Assembly (NCBI GenBank): GCA_947259045.1
Contig: CAMYKZ010000025.1
Span: forward strand, 52,377-116,376
Length of the DNA stretch: 64,000 nt
Reading direction: 5' to 3'
Source: an uncultured Afifella sp.
GTDB lineage: Bacteria > Pseudomonadota > Alphaproteobacteria > Rhizobiales > Afifellaceae
Shown: piece by piece, positions 20,034 to 28,729 of the stretch
How positions within the stretch are numbered: the first letter of the stretch is position 1
Layout of the letters: each line of letters begins with the position of its first letter
Notes under the pieces: model-generated
Told to the model about the DNA's origin: nothing
What the model saw: only the letters and a program-made list of their open reading frames with translations
Databases searched by the model: none
Program-made: the position numbers and the translations under genes

Positions 20034-21263
20034 TTATGACCCGCCCAAAAACGGCAGATGATCAAACTTGTACTTGAAGGCCATGGAAACAATGTGAACC
20101 GTCGCATCTGCAGACCCCGAGAACGGACCGTTGGTTACCGGGCCGCCACCGCCAGCCGTCAGAATATCGCTGCCAAATGTCGTCAGGAACGAATATCCCA
20201 GGTCGAAAGACAGACGATCGTTGGCCTCATAGCTGCCACCAACAGAGAGCCATAGCCGGTCATCGTCCGGCAGCCGGAAGCTTCTGTTGCCATCATCGAT
20301 CGGCGACCATTCCCAGCCGACACCACCACGAAGCGTCACCTGATCATTCCAGGCATATTCAGCGCCAACGGATGCAAACCAGCCATCATTGTAATCGAAC
20401 GGCAATGTACCGACCGTACCGAAGGCGCCGCTGTTAATCGGGAAAGTACCGATCCGGCTCCAATTCGCCCACTCGACAGTCGCCATGCCCGTCCAGGCAT
20501 CATTGATGCGATGCCTTATGCCCAGTGAAACCAAATCAGGGGTCTTCACGCCAGGAACGGTGATACCGCCGGGGACACCGGTTATTGATCCTTCCAGGTC
20601 ATGCTCGACAAAGGAGCGATAACCAAGCCCGATTTCCGTTCCTTCCATCGGCGTCACGACGATACCAGCTGTCACACCGAGGCCTATATCGTCGCCCTCC
20701 AGCGCCACGCCTGCGGCGCCGACACTGGTCAGCCGAACATCGAGGTATTGGATCTGCGCGCCGACACCGACGTTCAGCCAGTCGGTCACCTGGTAGGAAA
20801 TCATAGGATTGACATTGATGGAAAAGACTTCGGACGTTCCGGCAACACCTGCCCGCAGCGGCGAGCCGGATGGGTATTTCGTCCGCAGACCAAACGGCCC
20901 GTTGATCGCAACGCCGATAACCGCCCGGTCATTCAGCCGGTATGCATTGTAGCCGGACGGCACAAAACCATCGCGCCCGATATCGCCCTGATCGCCGAAA
21001 CCGGTAACCGATACGTCGGAAATCGGCACGATAAATGTCGCGACCTGCTCGACCTCAAAGCCCATCACGGTGTTGAGGGTCGCCGGGTTCCAGTAACTCG
21101 ATGACAGGCTGCCACCGGCAGCAACGCCGGCAAATGAAGACCCCTGGCCATAAGCGCTCTGTTCACGCAGGCCAAAAGCGCCGGCATTTGCAAATGACGT
21201 TCCGGCAATCATCAGCGCCGCAGCGGAGCCGGCAATCTGCATGATACTGCGTTTTGGCTTCAT
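20034..21263 (-). CDS. Outer membrane transport porin, FadL/TodX (OMPP1) family
   Basis: A 409-residue outer membrane beta barrel. The signal peptide ends near F-A-N-A with mature N terminus G-A-F-G-L-R-E-Q-S-A-Y-G-Q-G; this N-terminal hatch sequence, with N-P-A-T-L at about residue 58, is diagnostic of the FadL family. The remainder alternates polar and apolar residues and the protein ends in a C-terminal strand. FadL proteins carry long-chain fatty acids or other hydrophobic molecules across the outer membrane. No fatty acid catabolic gene is adjacent. Confidence 0.92.
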   Translation of the reverse strand: MKPKRSIMQIAGSAAALMIAGTSFANAGAFGLREQSAYGQGSSFAGVAAGGSLSSSYWNPATLNTVMGFEVEQVATFIVPISDVSVTGFGDQGDIGRDGFVPSGYNAYRLNDRAVIGVAINGPFGLRTKYPSGSPLRAGVAGTSEVFSINVNPMISYQVTDWLNVGVGAQIQYLDVRLTSVGAAGVALEGDDIGLGVTAGIVVTPMEGTEIGLGYRSFVEHDLEGSITGVPGGITVPGVKTPDLVSLGIRHRINDAWTGMATVEWANWSRIGTFPINSGAFGTVGTLPFDYNDGWFASVGAEYAWNDQVTLRGGVGWEWSPIDDGNRSFRLPDDDRLWLSVGGSYEANDRLSFDLGYSFLTTFGSDILTAGGGGPVTNGPFSGSADATVHIVSMAFKYKFDHLPFLGGS

Positions 21264-21563
21264 CTTATTCTCCCCTCAGTCACATTGGCACTGCGTCACT
21301 GCGTCAAAAGAATGCAATCTATAGGTGATAAGACTCATATAATCGCCGGCTTGGCAAATAACATTCAACCAGATTGACCGGGATTCCGGCATGTTTCCGG
21401 CCATTGCGACAGATGCGCAACAGGTTCTGTCACAACACCTTACAAAACCGTAACGTCATGATTTGCTCCGATTTTTGGTTCTCACAGCGCTGAATCGCTT
21501 GCCGCACCATTGAAATCCGTTAGAAGCGGTCGCAGACAGATGACAATAAGGGGTGACCTGACG
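21264..21563. other. Divergent intergenic region between the FadL porin and FAH-family genes
   Basis: Three hundred bases without a convincing gene. It contains a short direct repeat (CACTGCGT twice, around 21290-21305). It should contain the porin promoter on the minus strand and the promoter of the broken FAH-family gene on the plus strand. I cannot assign either precisely. Confidence 0.4.
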
Positions 21564-22347
21564 ATGAAACTGGTGCGATTTGGGAATGACGGACAGGAAA
21601 AGCCGGGGCTCGTCGACGGCTCCGGCACAATCCGGGATTTGTCGGGGGTGATTGACGATTTCACACCCGATGTCATCACCGATGATCTGATCAGCCGGCT
21701 CGCTGCAATCGACACCGCTTCGCTGCCGGCAGTTGGTGCGGACGTCCGAATCGGTTCGCCTGTCAAGACGACAGGCCACTTCATCGCCATCGGCCTGAAT
21801 TTTGTCGATCACGCCATTGAATCCGGACTTGAACCGCCAGTCGAACCGGTCGTCTTTTCCAAGGCGCCCAGCTGCATTGTCGGACCTGATGATGATGTGG
21901 TGATACCGAAGGGATCTGAGAAAACAGACTGGGAAGTCTGTGTTCGGCTACATGCTTTGCAATGACGTGTCGGAGCGCGCCTTTCAGATCGAAGGCACCG
22001 GCCAATGGATCAAGGGCAAAAGCGCTCCGACGTTCGGACCGCTCGGTCCCTGGCTGGTGACGGCCAACGAAGTCGAGGACCCGCAAAATCTGGATATGTG
22101 GCTCGATGTCAACGGCGAACGGCGCCAGACCGGCAATACCAGGACCATGATCTTCAACGTCGCCCATCTGGTCGCTTATCTCTCGCAGATCATGATCCTG
22201 ATGCCTGGCGACGTGATCACGACCGGGACGCCGCCGGGCGTCGGCATGGGCATGAAACCGCCAACCTACCTGAAAGCAGGCGATGTCATCACGCTTGGCA
22301 TTGAAGGCCTCGGCCAGCAGCGACAGACCGTTGTCGCCTGGTCCTGA
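21564..22347 (+). pseudogene. Fumarylacetoacetate hydrolase-family gene with internal deletion and frameshift
   Basis: The first frame starts at 21564 (M-K-L-V-R-F, after AGGGGTGAC) and reads a normal FAH-family N-terminal half up to E-K-T-D-W-E-V near 21932, then runs into a TGA at 21963-21965. The next frame picks up at 21940 with V-F-G-Y-M-L-C-N-D-V-S-E-R-A-F and runs normally to 22347. In intact relatives about 20 residues lie between W-E-V and F-G-Y, including one metal-binding Glu (E-L-G-V-V-I-G type). Here about 60 bases are missing with loss of frame. The product would lack a metal ligand and be truncated. A sequence or assembly error cannot be excluded. The original enzyme probably hydrolysed or hydrated a dioxo acid. 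Confidence 0.85.
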
Positions 22348-22362
22348 ACCGGCGTTGGATAT

Positions 22363-23433
22363 CTATTCCCGCGCTGCCAGAAGCGCTGCCTGACTGACCC
22401 TGGACCAGGGCTGGATCCGGGCGCGAGCGGTGCGGTAGCTATAAATGATCTCGGCCGCAATGGCGCTTGTGCCGGCTAGATCATCGAAAACCAGATCGGC
22501 GGCGGCGCGCGCCGCCGACAGCACATCCTGCGGATAGGCTCTAAGGATTACGCCTTTTTCCTGTGTGAGCACTTCAAGGTAGACCGCGTTCTGCCATTCC
22601 GCTTCGCCAAGCCCGCGGATATTCTCGGCCGCCAGAACCTGGCTGACGACAGCCTTGAGACTGCCCGGCAGCGCCGTCCAGGCATCCAGATTGATCAGCC
22701 CTTCACTGGTGCCGTTCGGCTCATGAAAGCCCGGCCAGTAATAATTTTTTACCACCTGCCAAAACCCGAGAGCGGTGTCGGACCATGGTCCGAGAAATTC
22801 CGCGGCATCGATCGTGCCGGCCTGGAGCGCCGGAACAATGCCGGACGGCGGCAACGAGACCGGCGTTGCCCCAAGCCGGCGAACAACTTCGCCGCCCAGC
22901 CCCGGCATACGGATCTTCAGACCCTTCATGTCGTCCAGCCCGTTGATTTCACCGCGGTACCAGCCGCCCATCTGAAAACCGCTATTGCCGGCCATGAACG
23001 GCTTCAGGCCGAACGGAGCATAAAGCCGGTCCCACAGATCCTGGCCGCCGCCATGATCGATCCAGCTGATATGTTCAAGCGGCGTCAGACCAAAAGGCGC
23101 GGCGGTGAAAATCGGGGCGACCGGCGCTTTTCCGGCCCAGAACAAAGATGCTGTGTGCCCCATCTCGGCGGTTCCGCCACTAACGGCGTCAAAAACCTGC
23201 AGCGCCGGCACCAGTTCGCCGGCGGCCATCAATTTGACCCTCATACGACCGTCTGCCGCCAGTTCGATCTGATCGGCAATCCGCTGGGCCGTCATGCCCG
23301 GTCCCGGCAGGTTGCGCGGCCATGACGTAACCATGGTCCATTCCGCGAGCCCGGCGGCAATTGCCGGGCTTGCCAAAGCGGCACCGGAGGCAACTGAACC
23401 GCCCAGGACGGCGCGGCGTGTGACCTTCTTCAT
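22363..23433 (-). CDS. TRAP transporter substrate-binding protein (DctP/TakP type)
   Basis: A 356-residue periplasmic binding protein with an N-terminal T-R-R-A-V-L-G-G twin-arginine-like signal ending in A-I-A-A. The mature part has the DctP fold: strand I W-T-M-V-T-S-W, G-N-S-G-F-Q-M-G-G-W-Y-R-G-E-I, K-G-L-K-I-R-M-P-G-L-G-G with the conserved substrate-binding Arg, and the TakP-like D-A-A-E-F-L-G-P-W segment. The family binds 2-oxo acids, lactate or similar carboxylates, often with a cation. No DctQ or DctM membrane subunit is encoded nearby. The gene overlaps thiD by four bases (ATGA), making it the last gene of the thiamine operon. Confidence 0.9.
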   Translation of the reverse strand: MKKVTRRAVLGGSVASGAALASPAIAAGLAEWTMVTSWPRNLPGPGMTAQRIADQIELAADGRMRVKLMAAGELVPALQVFDAVSGGTAEMGHTASLFWAGKAPVAPIFTAAPFGLTPLEHISWIDHGGGQDLWDRLYAPFGLKPFMAGNSGFQMGGWYRGEINGLDDMKGLKIRMPGLGGEVVRRLGATPVSLPPSGIVPALQAGTIDAAEFLGPWSDTALGFWQVVKNYYWPGFHEPNGTSEGLINLDAWTALPGSLKAVVSQVLAAENIRGLGEAEWQNAVYLEVLTQEKGVILRAYPQDVLSAARAAADLVFDDLAGTSAIAAEIIYSYRTARARIQPWSRVSQAALLAARE

Positions 23434-24236
23434 GATTTGCTCCAGACAGCATGGAAATGATGCACCGGGCCATGGCCAGATCCGATGGCAAGGTTGTCGG
23501 CCGCGGCAATCGCCGCGCTGACATAATCCTTGGCGGCGCCGACGGCTGCAGCAAGCGGCAATCCTTTGGCCAGCCCGGCCGCGATCGCCGATGACAGCGT
23601 GCATCCGGTGCCGTGTGTGTTCCGGGTGTCGTGCCGTGGCGCGCTGAACCAGCGCCCGCCGTCTTTCGTCAGCAGGAAATCGTCTGAAGTCGCACCCTCG
23701 CCATGGCCGCCCTTGAGAAGCACGGCCCGGGCGCCAAGATCGATCAATCTCCGTGCCTGGGTTTCCATATCGTGTTTGTGACCGGCGACATCCGTCTGCA
23801 GCAGCCGCGCAGCCTCATGCAGGTTGGGTGTGATCAGGTCGACCTTGGGGATCAGAAGCTCCGTAAGCTTCGCCACGGCTTCCTCCGCAATCAGCGGATC
23901 GCCGGATGCCGCAACCATCACCGGATCAAGTACGACGGGGCCCGTGTCGTGGGCGGCAAGGCCGGATGTAACAATCTCTATCGTCGACCGCTGCGACAGC
24001 ATGCCGATTTTCACGGCATTGACGGCGAGATCGGAAAACACGGCATCGATCTGAGCGGTAATAAAATCGCCTGGCACATCGTGCACGGCCGTGACACCAA
24101 GCGTGTTCTGCGCCGTCAGCGCCGTCAGAATGCTGGCGCCGTAGACGCCAAGAGCGCTGAACGTTTTCAGATCCGCCTGGATTCCTGCTCCACCGCCGGA
24201 ATCGGACCCGGCAATTGTCACCGCGATCGCTGTCAT
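23430..24236 (-). CDS. thiD: Hydroxymethylpyrimidine/phosphomethylpyrimidine kinase
   Basis: A 268-residue ribokinase-fold kinase. The N terminus [14 protein letters not shown] and the C-terminal anion hole [13 protein letters not shown] are diagnostic for ThiD. It phosphorylates HMP and HMP-P to HMP-PP for thiamine synthesis or salvage. The four-base overlaps at both ends (with thiE upstream and the TRAP protein downstream) indicate translational coupling. Confidence 0.95.
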   Translation of the reverse strand: MTAIAVTIAGSDSGGGAGIQADLKTFSALGVYGASILTALTAQNTLGVTAVHDVPGDFITAQIDAVFSDLAVNAVKIGMLSQRSTIEIVTSGLAAHDTGPVVLDPVMVAASGDPLIAEEAVAKLTELLIPKVDLITPNLHEAARLLQTDVAGHKHDMETQARRLIDLGARAVLLKGGHGEGATSDDFLLTKDGGRWFSAPRHDTRNTHGTGCTLSSAIAAGLAKGLPLAAAVGAAKDYVSAAIAAADNLAIGSGHGPVHHFHAVWSKS

Positions 24237-24907
24237 CCGTCCCTCGATTGTATTGCCCTGTCAACGATCTGCCGGAGGACGCGCGTGGCATCCTCAACGT
24301 CATCAGCCATGAAGATTGCCGATATGATTGCCACGCCGTCGGCACCGGCAGCAATCAGGTCGGGAACATTGGATTCATCGATACCGGCGATCGCGCCGAT
24401 TGGAATATCCGCATCCCGGTTGCGCATAATGTCGGCCCGCTGCCGCCAGCCGTCAATGCCGATCGCAGCCGGATTGTCTTTCGACTCCGTTTCAAAAACG
24501 CCGCCAATGAACACATAATCGAGATCATCCAGTGGCGCAGTCCGGGCATCGTCCAGCGTTTTGATCGAAAGCCCTATGATCGCCTTGTCACCGAGAATTT
24601 CGCGGGCGTGGAGTGGGTATATATCGTCCTGTCCCAGATGCACGCCGTCGGCGCCGGCGGCGAAGGCAATGTCAGCCCGGTCGTTGACGATCAGAGGTAC
24701 ACCGCTTTCATAAAGCGTTTCACTGATATTCTGGGTCCGCTCATACATTATCCGGCCAGACGAAAGCTTGTCCCGGTACTGGACAAGGCTGGCGCCGCCG
24801 GCCATTGCGTCATGCACCAGATGGTCAATCGGCCGGTTCTTGGCGCGAGCCGGATCCGCGATGGCGTATAGTGAGATATCAACCGGAATTCGTTGTCTTT
24901 TCGCCAT
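24233..24907 (-). CDS. thiE: Thiamine phosphate synthase
   Basis: A 224-residue TIM-barrel enzyme that joins HMP-PP and thiazole phosphate. It carries Q-Y-R-D-K for pyrophosphate binding, V-N-D-R-A-D-I-A, the D-G-V-H-L-G-Q-D-D loop, and I-G-A-I-A-G-I near the C terminus. It starts at the base immediately upstream of the thiM stop, and overlaps thiD by four bases. Confidence 0.95.
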   Translation of the reverse strand: MAKRQRIPVDISLYAIADPARAKNRPIDHLVHDAMAGGASLVQYRDKLSSGRIMYERTQNISETLYESGVPLIVNDRADIAFAAGADGVHLGQDDIYPLHAREILGDKAIIGLSIKTLDDARTAPLDDLDYVFIGGVFETESKDNPAAIGIDGWRQRADIMRNRDADIPIGAIAGIDESNVPDLIAAGADGVAIISAIFMADDVEDATRVLRQIVDRAIQSRDG

Positions 24908-25678
24908 CTATCTGCCTCCAGTTTCAACCGCATCAAACCGCAACAGCGCCTCGTCGGCCGCATGAAGCGCATCCAGAAATGCCGGTACAAACGAACCGGG
25001 GCCGGCTGCGTGTGCACCGGCCTCCTGCCCGGCACGCTTGAAGAGAAGACAGGCCGCACAGATCGCATCGAACGGTTCGTCACCTGCTGCCAGAAATGCT
25101 GACTGAACCGCCCCCAAAGCACAGCCCATGGCCGTAACCAGCCTCATAAACCGATGACCACCAGCAACGTCCGCCTGACGACCGTGTCCGTAAATATGAT
25201 CGACGGCACCACTGACCGCAATAATTGTATCCGATAATCGCCGTTTATCTGTAATTGTATCGCCGATAACCTCCGCTTCAGCCCGATTGCAGCGAACTGC
25301 CGCCGGCCCGCGCCCGATCAGATGACGGGCAAAGGCTGCCCGGGTATCAGACCGGTCGGCAAACACCGGATCGATCACGATCGGCAGGCCTTTGGCGGCC
25401 GCGACATCCATCGCCACATTGATGCTGGCGCGCATTGCGATATCCAGAGTGCCCAGATTGACAAGCAGCGCATCGGCGCCAGCGACAAACGCGCCGACCT
25501 CGCTTTCGTCGGAACTCATGGACGGGACCGCGCCGACAGCCAGCAGCACATTGGCGGTAAAAGCTCTCGCCACATGATTGGTCAGGCAATGGACCCTTGG
25601 CCGGCGTTCACGCACGGCCTGCAGCACACCAAACGCATGTCCAAGATCGATCACATCCATCGTGACCGGCCTAGCCAT
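24908..25678 (-). CDS. thiM: Hydroxyethylthiazole kinase
   Basis: A 256-residue ribokinase-like enzyme. The N-terminal V-H-C-L-T-N-H-V and P-S-M-S-S-D-E-S-E-V motifs and the catalytic A-M-G-C-A-L-G-A-V segment (Cys as in ThiM) identify it. It phosphorylates hydroxyethylthiazole, a salvage reaction. It is the first gene after the TPP riboswitch. The operon thus encodes salvage of both thiamine halves plus joining, but not de novo synthesis by ThiC or ThiG. Confidence 0.95.
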   Translation of the reverse strand: MARPVTMDVIDLGHAFGVLQAVRERRPRVHCLTNHVARAFTANVLLAVGAVPSMSSDESEVGAFVAGADALLVNLGTLDIAMRASINVAMDVAAAKGLPIVIDPVFADRSDTRAAFARHLIGRGPAAVRCNRAEAEVIGDTITDKRRLSDTIIAVSGAVDHIYGHGRQADVAGGHRFMRLVTAMGCALGAVQSAFLAAGDEPFDAICAACLLFKRAGQEAGAHAAGPGSFVPAFLDALHAADEALLRFDAVETGGR

Positions 25679-25730
25679 CGAGCGATCAAAATCTGTTGAG
25701 AATATGAATATCGGGTCTTCAGCATATCCA

Positions 25731-25820
25731 TCCCATCCCTCCGCCGGTACGAACCGGATCAGGTTCCGGGGTTGGCCATGTGCCTCTCAGCCACCGGGAT
25801 CGGTGGCACCCCCTGAGATC
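25731..25820 (-). promoter_or_regulatory. TPP (thi-box) riboswitch
   Basis: On the minus strand the sequence shows the conserved thi-box parts in order: GGGGGTGCC, GGCTGAGAGG (P3 with the CUGAGA bulge), ACCTGATCCGG, and GGCGGAGGGA. It sits 53 bases upstream of thiM and should reduce expression of thiM-thiE-thiD and the TRAP protein gene when thiamine pyrophosphate is plentiful. The mode (transcription or translation) was not determined. Confidence 0.95.
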
Positions 25821-25932
25821 AGTTCTTTTCAGTTACCCCTGCGAGCAAACAATTGCAACAGATACCAAAGCCGGCCATCTTGCCCTTTGGCCTGCTTTCA
25901 GCTTCACTCCACCGGAACCCGGAGATTCCCCA

Positions 25933-26169
25933 ATGAAGCCGTTTTTTATCCAGATCAAATGCGAACTCGGCAAAGCCTATCACGTGGCAACGGCCATTGC
26001 CGATGCGGAGATCGCATCGGAAATTCATTCCACCGCCGGCGATTATGACCTGCTGGTCAAGGTCTATCTGCCCGACGACGAGGACATCGGCCACTTCGTC
26101 AATGAAAAGATCCACCCGTTTGCCGGCATCCAGGACACCAAAACCATCCTGACCTTCAAGGCGTTCTGA
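25933..26169 (+). CDS. Stand-alone Lrp/AsnC ligand-binding (RAM) domain protein
   Basis: A 78-residue protein equal to the C-terminal effector-binding domain of Lrp/AsnC regulators, without the helix-turn-helix domain. It reads K-P-F-F-I-Q-I-K-C-E-L-G-K-A-Y followed by the beta strand S-T-A-G-D-Y-D-L-L-V-K-V and the final Q-D-T-K-T-I-L-T-F. Such free RAM proteins are known in bacteria and archaea and may sense amino acids or modulate partner regulators. It is divergent from the thiamine operon. Confidence 0.88.
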   Translation: MKPFFIQIKCELGKAYHVATAIADAEIASEIHSTAGDYDLLVKVYLPDDEDIGHFVNEKIHPFAGIQDTKTILTFKAF

Positions 26170-26189
26170 CCATCAAGGCATTCTGAGCC
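26156..26189. repeat. 17-base tandem duplication over a stop codon
   Basis: Bases 26156-26172 and 26173-26189 are near-identical (TCAAGGC-TTCTGA core, differing at three positions). The first copy contains the last codons and stop of the RAM-domain gene. A related TTCTGA block occurs again at the end of the facing CoxL gene. Confidence 0.75.
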
Positions 26190-26202
26190 GTTTCCGGCTC
26201 AG
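26183..26202. other. Small hairpin between convergent genes
   Basis: An 8-base inverted repeat CTGAGCCG/CGGCTCAG with a 4-base loop, lying between the convergent RAM and molybdopterin-subunit genes. It has no T-run on either side, so it is only a weak terminator candidate. Confidence 0.45.
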
Positions 26203-26216
26203 ACACTTGATAGATA

Positions 26217-28523
26217 TCAGGCGTTCTGAATCGCGTTCCAGACCCGCTCCGGTGTTGCCGGCATGTCAATGTGAGTGATGCCGAAGCCACGATCAAGCGC
26301 ATCGACGACCGCGTTCATCACCGCGGGGCACGAACCGATGGACCCGGCCTCACCCGCACCCTTGATGCCCATGACATTCCAGGTCGAGGGCACATTGCGC
26401 GTCTGGAAATTGAACGACGGCAGATTGTCCGCACGCGGCATCTGATAATCCTGGAACGAGGCGGTCACCAGCTGGCCGCTCTCGTCGAAGACCGTGCGCT
26501 CAAGCAGCGCCTGGCCGATGCCCTGGACGATACCGCCATGCACCTGGCCCTGCAGCAGCAACGGGTTCACCACCCTGCCGAAATCGTCGACGATCGTGTA
26601 ACCCAGGATCGTCACCATGCCGGTGTCCGGATCGATCTCCAGTTCGCAGACATGAGTGCCATTGGGATAGGTCGCCTCATCCTGGGTGAACTCGCCGACC
26701 GCCTGAAGTTGATGAGGGTCGGTTGCCTTGGCGGCAATGGCTGCGAGCGAAATCTGCCTGTCGGTGCCGACGATGCGGGCCGACCCGCCGACAAGTTCGA
26801 TATCTGCTGCCGCGGTTTCCAGTTCGGCAGATGCTATTTCCTTGACCTGCTCGGCAAGCTGCCGCGACGCCCGGTCAACGGAGGGCACACCGAGCGGGAT
26901 CGACCGTGAACCGCCGGTTCCGCCACCTGTTGCAAGATCGGCCGTATCGCCTTGAACGACGCGAATCTGGTCATAATCCACGCCAAGCGGTCCGGCGACA
27001 AACTGGGCGTAGGCCGTCTTGTGGCCCTGACCGTTCGACTGGGTACCGATATGCAGCGAGATGGTTCCGTCACCTTCAAGCACGGCCTTGGCCGGTTCGG
27101 AGCCGGCAAACGCACAGGCTTCGACATAGGTGGCAAATCCAAAACCGCGCACCTTGCCGTTTGCCTTGCTTTCGGACGCCCTTGCCTCAAATCCATTGAG
27201 GTCTGCGACTTCCATGGCCATGTCCATATGGCCTTCGAATTCGCCGGTATCATAGTTCTGGCCCATCGCCGTCTTGTAGGGCAACTGGTCCGGCTTGATG
27301 AAATTGCGGCGGCGGAATTCCTGCCGGCTCAAGCCGGAAACGCGGGCAGCCTGATCGGCCAGGCGTTCAACCAGATAGGCGGCCTCCGGCCTTCCGGCGC
27401 CGCGATAGGCATCAAGCGGGACTGTATTGGTATAAACGCCCTTGCAATTCACCATGGCTGTCTTGATGTCATAAAGGCCCGTTGCCATGATGATCGCCAG
27501 CCAGGGGATAAACGGCCCGAACTGGGAGAGGTAGGACCCCATATTCGCCGTGAATTCCACTTTCATGGCCGTGATGCGGCCTTCATTGTCGAGCGCGAAG
27601 GCGGCATGAGAGACATGATCGCGGCCGTGCGCGTCGGCGAGGAAATGCTCTGTGCGCTCACAGACCCAGCGCACCGACTTGCCAAGCGTCTTTGCCGCAA
27701 ACGCCGCCAGCGGATATTCCCGGTAGCAGAACGCCTTGGTGCCGAAACCACCGCCCACTTCCGGCGTGATCACTCTGACATTTTCAGGCTTTTCGCCAAT
27801 TGCCCCGGCAATCAGGTCACGCATGGCGTGCACGCCCTGAGTACCAAGCGTCAAAGTATATTGGCCGGAACCGGCGTCATATTCAGCAATGATGGCGCGC
27901 GGTTCCATATAATTGCAGACAAGGCGGTTATTGACGATCGTCAGTTCGGCAATCTTGTCTGCCGCTGCAAAGGCCGCCTCGGTCTCCGCCCGGTCGCCTT
28001 TTTCATATTCGAATGCGATATTGTGTGGCTTGTCTTCCCAGACCAGCGGCGCGCCAGGTTTCATCGCGTCGCCTGTCTCGATAATCGCCGGCAAGAGGTC
28101 ATAATCCACTTCAATCAGCTCGGAAGCGGACTTGGCTGCGTTGAGATCGTCAGCGACGATAAAGGCAATCGCGTCGCCGACATGGCGGACAAGATCGGTG
28201 CACAAAACCGGATAGGGCGGAATATCGATACTGGACCCGTCCTTTGTCGGGCCCATGCCAAGACAGGCCACCTTGCCCAGACCGGCGACATCATCACCGA
28301 CCAGCACGAGGTGAACGCCCGTCGCCTGGCGGGCATCTTCCAGCCCGCTGATGCTGATGCGCGCATGGGCTGCAGCCGACCGCAACACATAGGCCGTCAG
28401 CTCACCGGCGATATCTGTCGTGTAAGTGCCCTCGCCTTTCAGGAGAGCAGCATCTTCGAGGCGGCGCACAGACGCGCCCATTCCGAACTTAGGCGGAGCG
28501 AGTTCATTCATGGTGAGATTCAT
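26217..28523 (-). CDS. Xanthine dehydrogenase-family molybdopterin-binding subunit (CoxL form II)
   Basis: A 768-residue molybdenum hydroxylase large subunit. It carries the first half domain starting G-M-G-A-S-V-R-R-L-E-D, the active-site loop A-Y-R-G-A-G-R, which is the form II pattern (true CO dehydrogenase, form I, has A-Y-R-C-S-F-R), and the catalytic Glu in G-A-G-E-A-G-S-I-G. It should bind the molybdopterin cytosine dinucleotide cofactor and oxidise an unknown, possibly aromatic or aldehyde, substrate. The partner FAD subunit (CoxM) and 2Fe-2S subunit (CoxS) that normally flank it are missing on both sides; 206 bases follow before the EamA gene. Confidence 0.92.
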   Translation of the reverse strand: MNLTMNELAPPKFGMGASVRRLEDAALLKGEGTYTTDIAGELTAYVLRSAAAHARISISGLEDARQATGVHLVLVGDDVAGLGKVACLGMGPTKDGSSIDIPPYPVLCTDLVRHVGDAIAFIVADDLNAAKSASELIEVDYDLLPAIIETGDAMKPGAPLVWEDKPHNIAFEYEKGDRAETEAAFAAADKIAELTIVNNRLVCNYMEPRAIIAEYDAGSGQYTLTLGTQGVHAMRDLIAGAIGEKPENVRVITPEVGGGFGTKAFCYREYPLAAFAAKTLGKSVRWVCERTEHFLADAHGRDHVSHAAFALDNEGRITAMKVEFTANMGSYLSQFGPFIPWLAIIMATGLYDIKTAMVNCKGVYTNTVPLDAYRGAGRPEAAYLVERLADQAARVSGLSRQEFRRRNFIKPDQLPYKTAMGQNYDTGEFEGHMDMAMEVADLNGFEARASESKANGKVRGFGFATYVEACAFAGSEPAKAVLEGDGTISLHIGTQSNGQGHKTAYAQFVAGPLGVDYDQIRVVQGDTADLATGGGTGGSRSIPLGVPSVDRASRQLAEQVKEIASAELETAAADIELVGGSARIVGTDRQISLAAIAAKATDPHQLQAVGEFTQDEATYPNGTHVCELEIDPDTGMVTILGYTIVDDFGRVVNPLLLQGQVHGGIVQGIGQALLERTVFDESGQLVTASFQDYQMPRADNLPSFNFQTRNVPSTWNVMGIKGAGEAGSIGSCPAVMNAVVDALDRGFGITHIDMPATPERVWNAIQNA

Positions 28524-28729
28524 ACCCGGCTATTGCAGAAAAGACATCTTCGATAATAGCGTCTGCCCCACAGAATGAAACCCACCGGCCAACAAGAATT
28601 GCCGGACGACCAGGACATTCCGTCGAAACGGTTCAGTGCTTCCTAATCGGCTTCCGTCCGTAAATATCGCCGTTGGGAAAAGCAGCATTGCAACTTGACC
28701 ATGACCGCAATTGCCCTCCAAGTGCCGCT

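Noticed and set aside
26952..28556. Long open frame (534 codons) on the + strand opposite the CoxL gene
   Set aside because: It is antisense to a gene with clear molybdenum hydroxylase motifs, contains many Arg and His typical of antisense frames in GC-rich DNA, and shows no domain.
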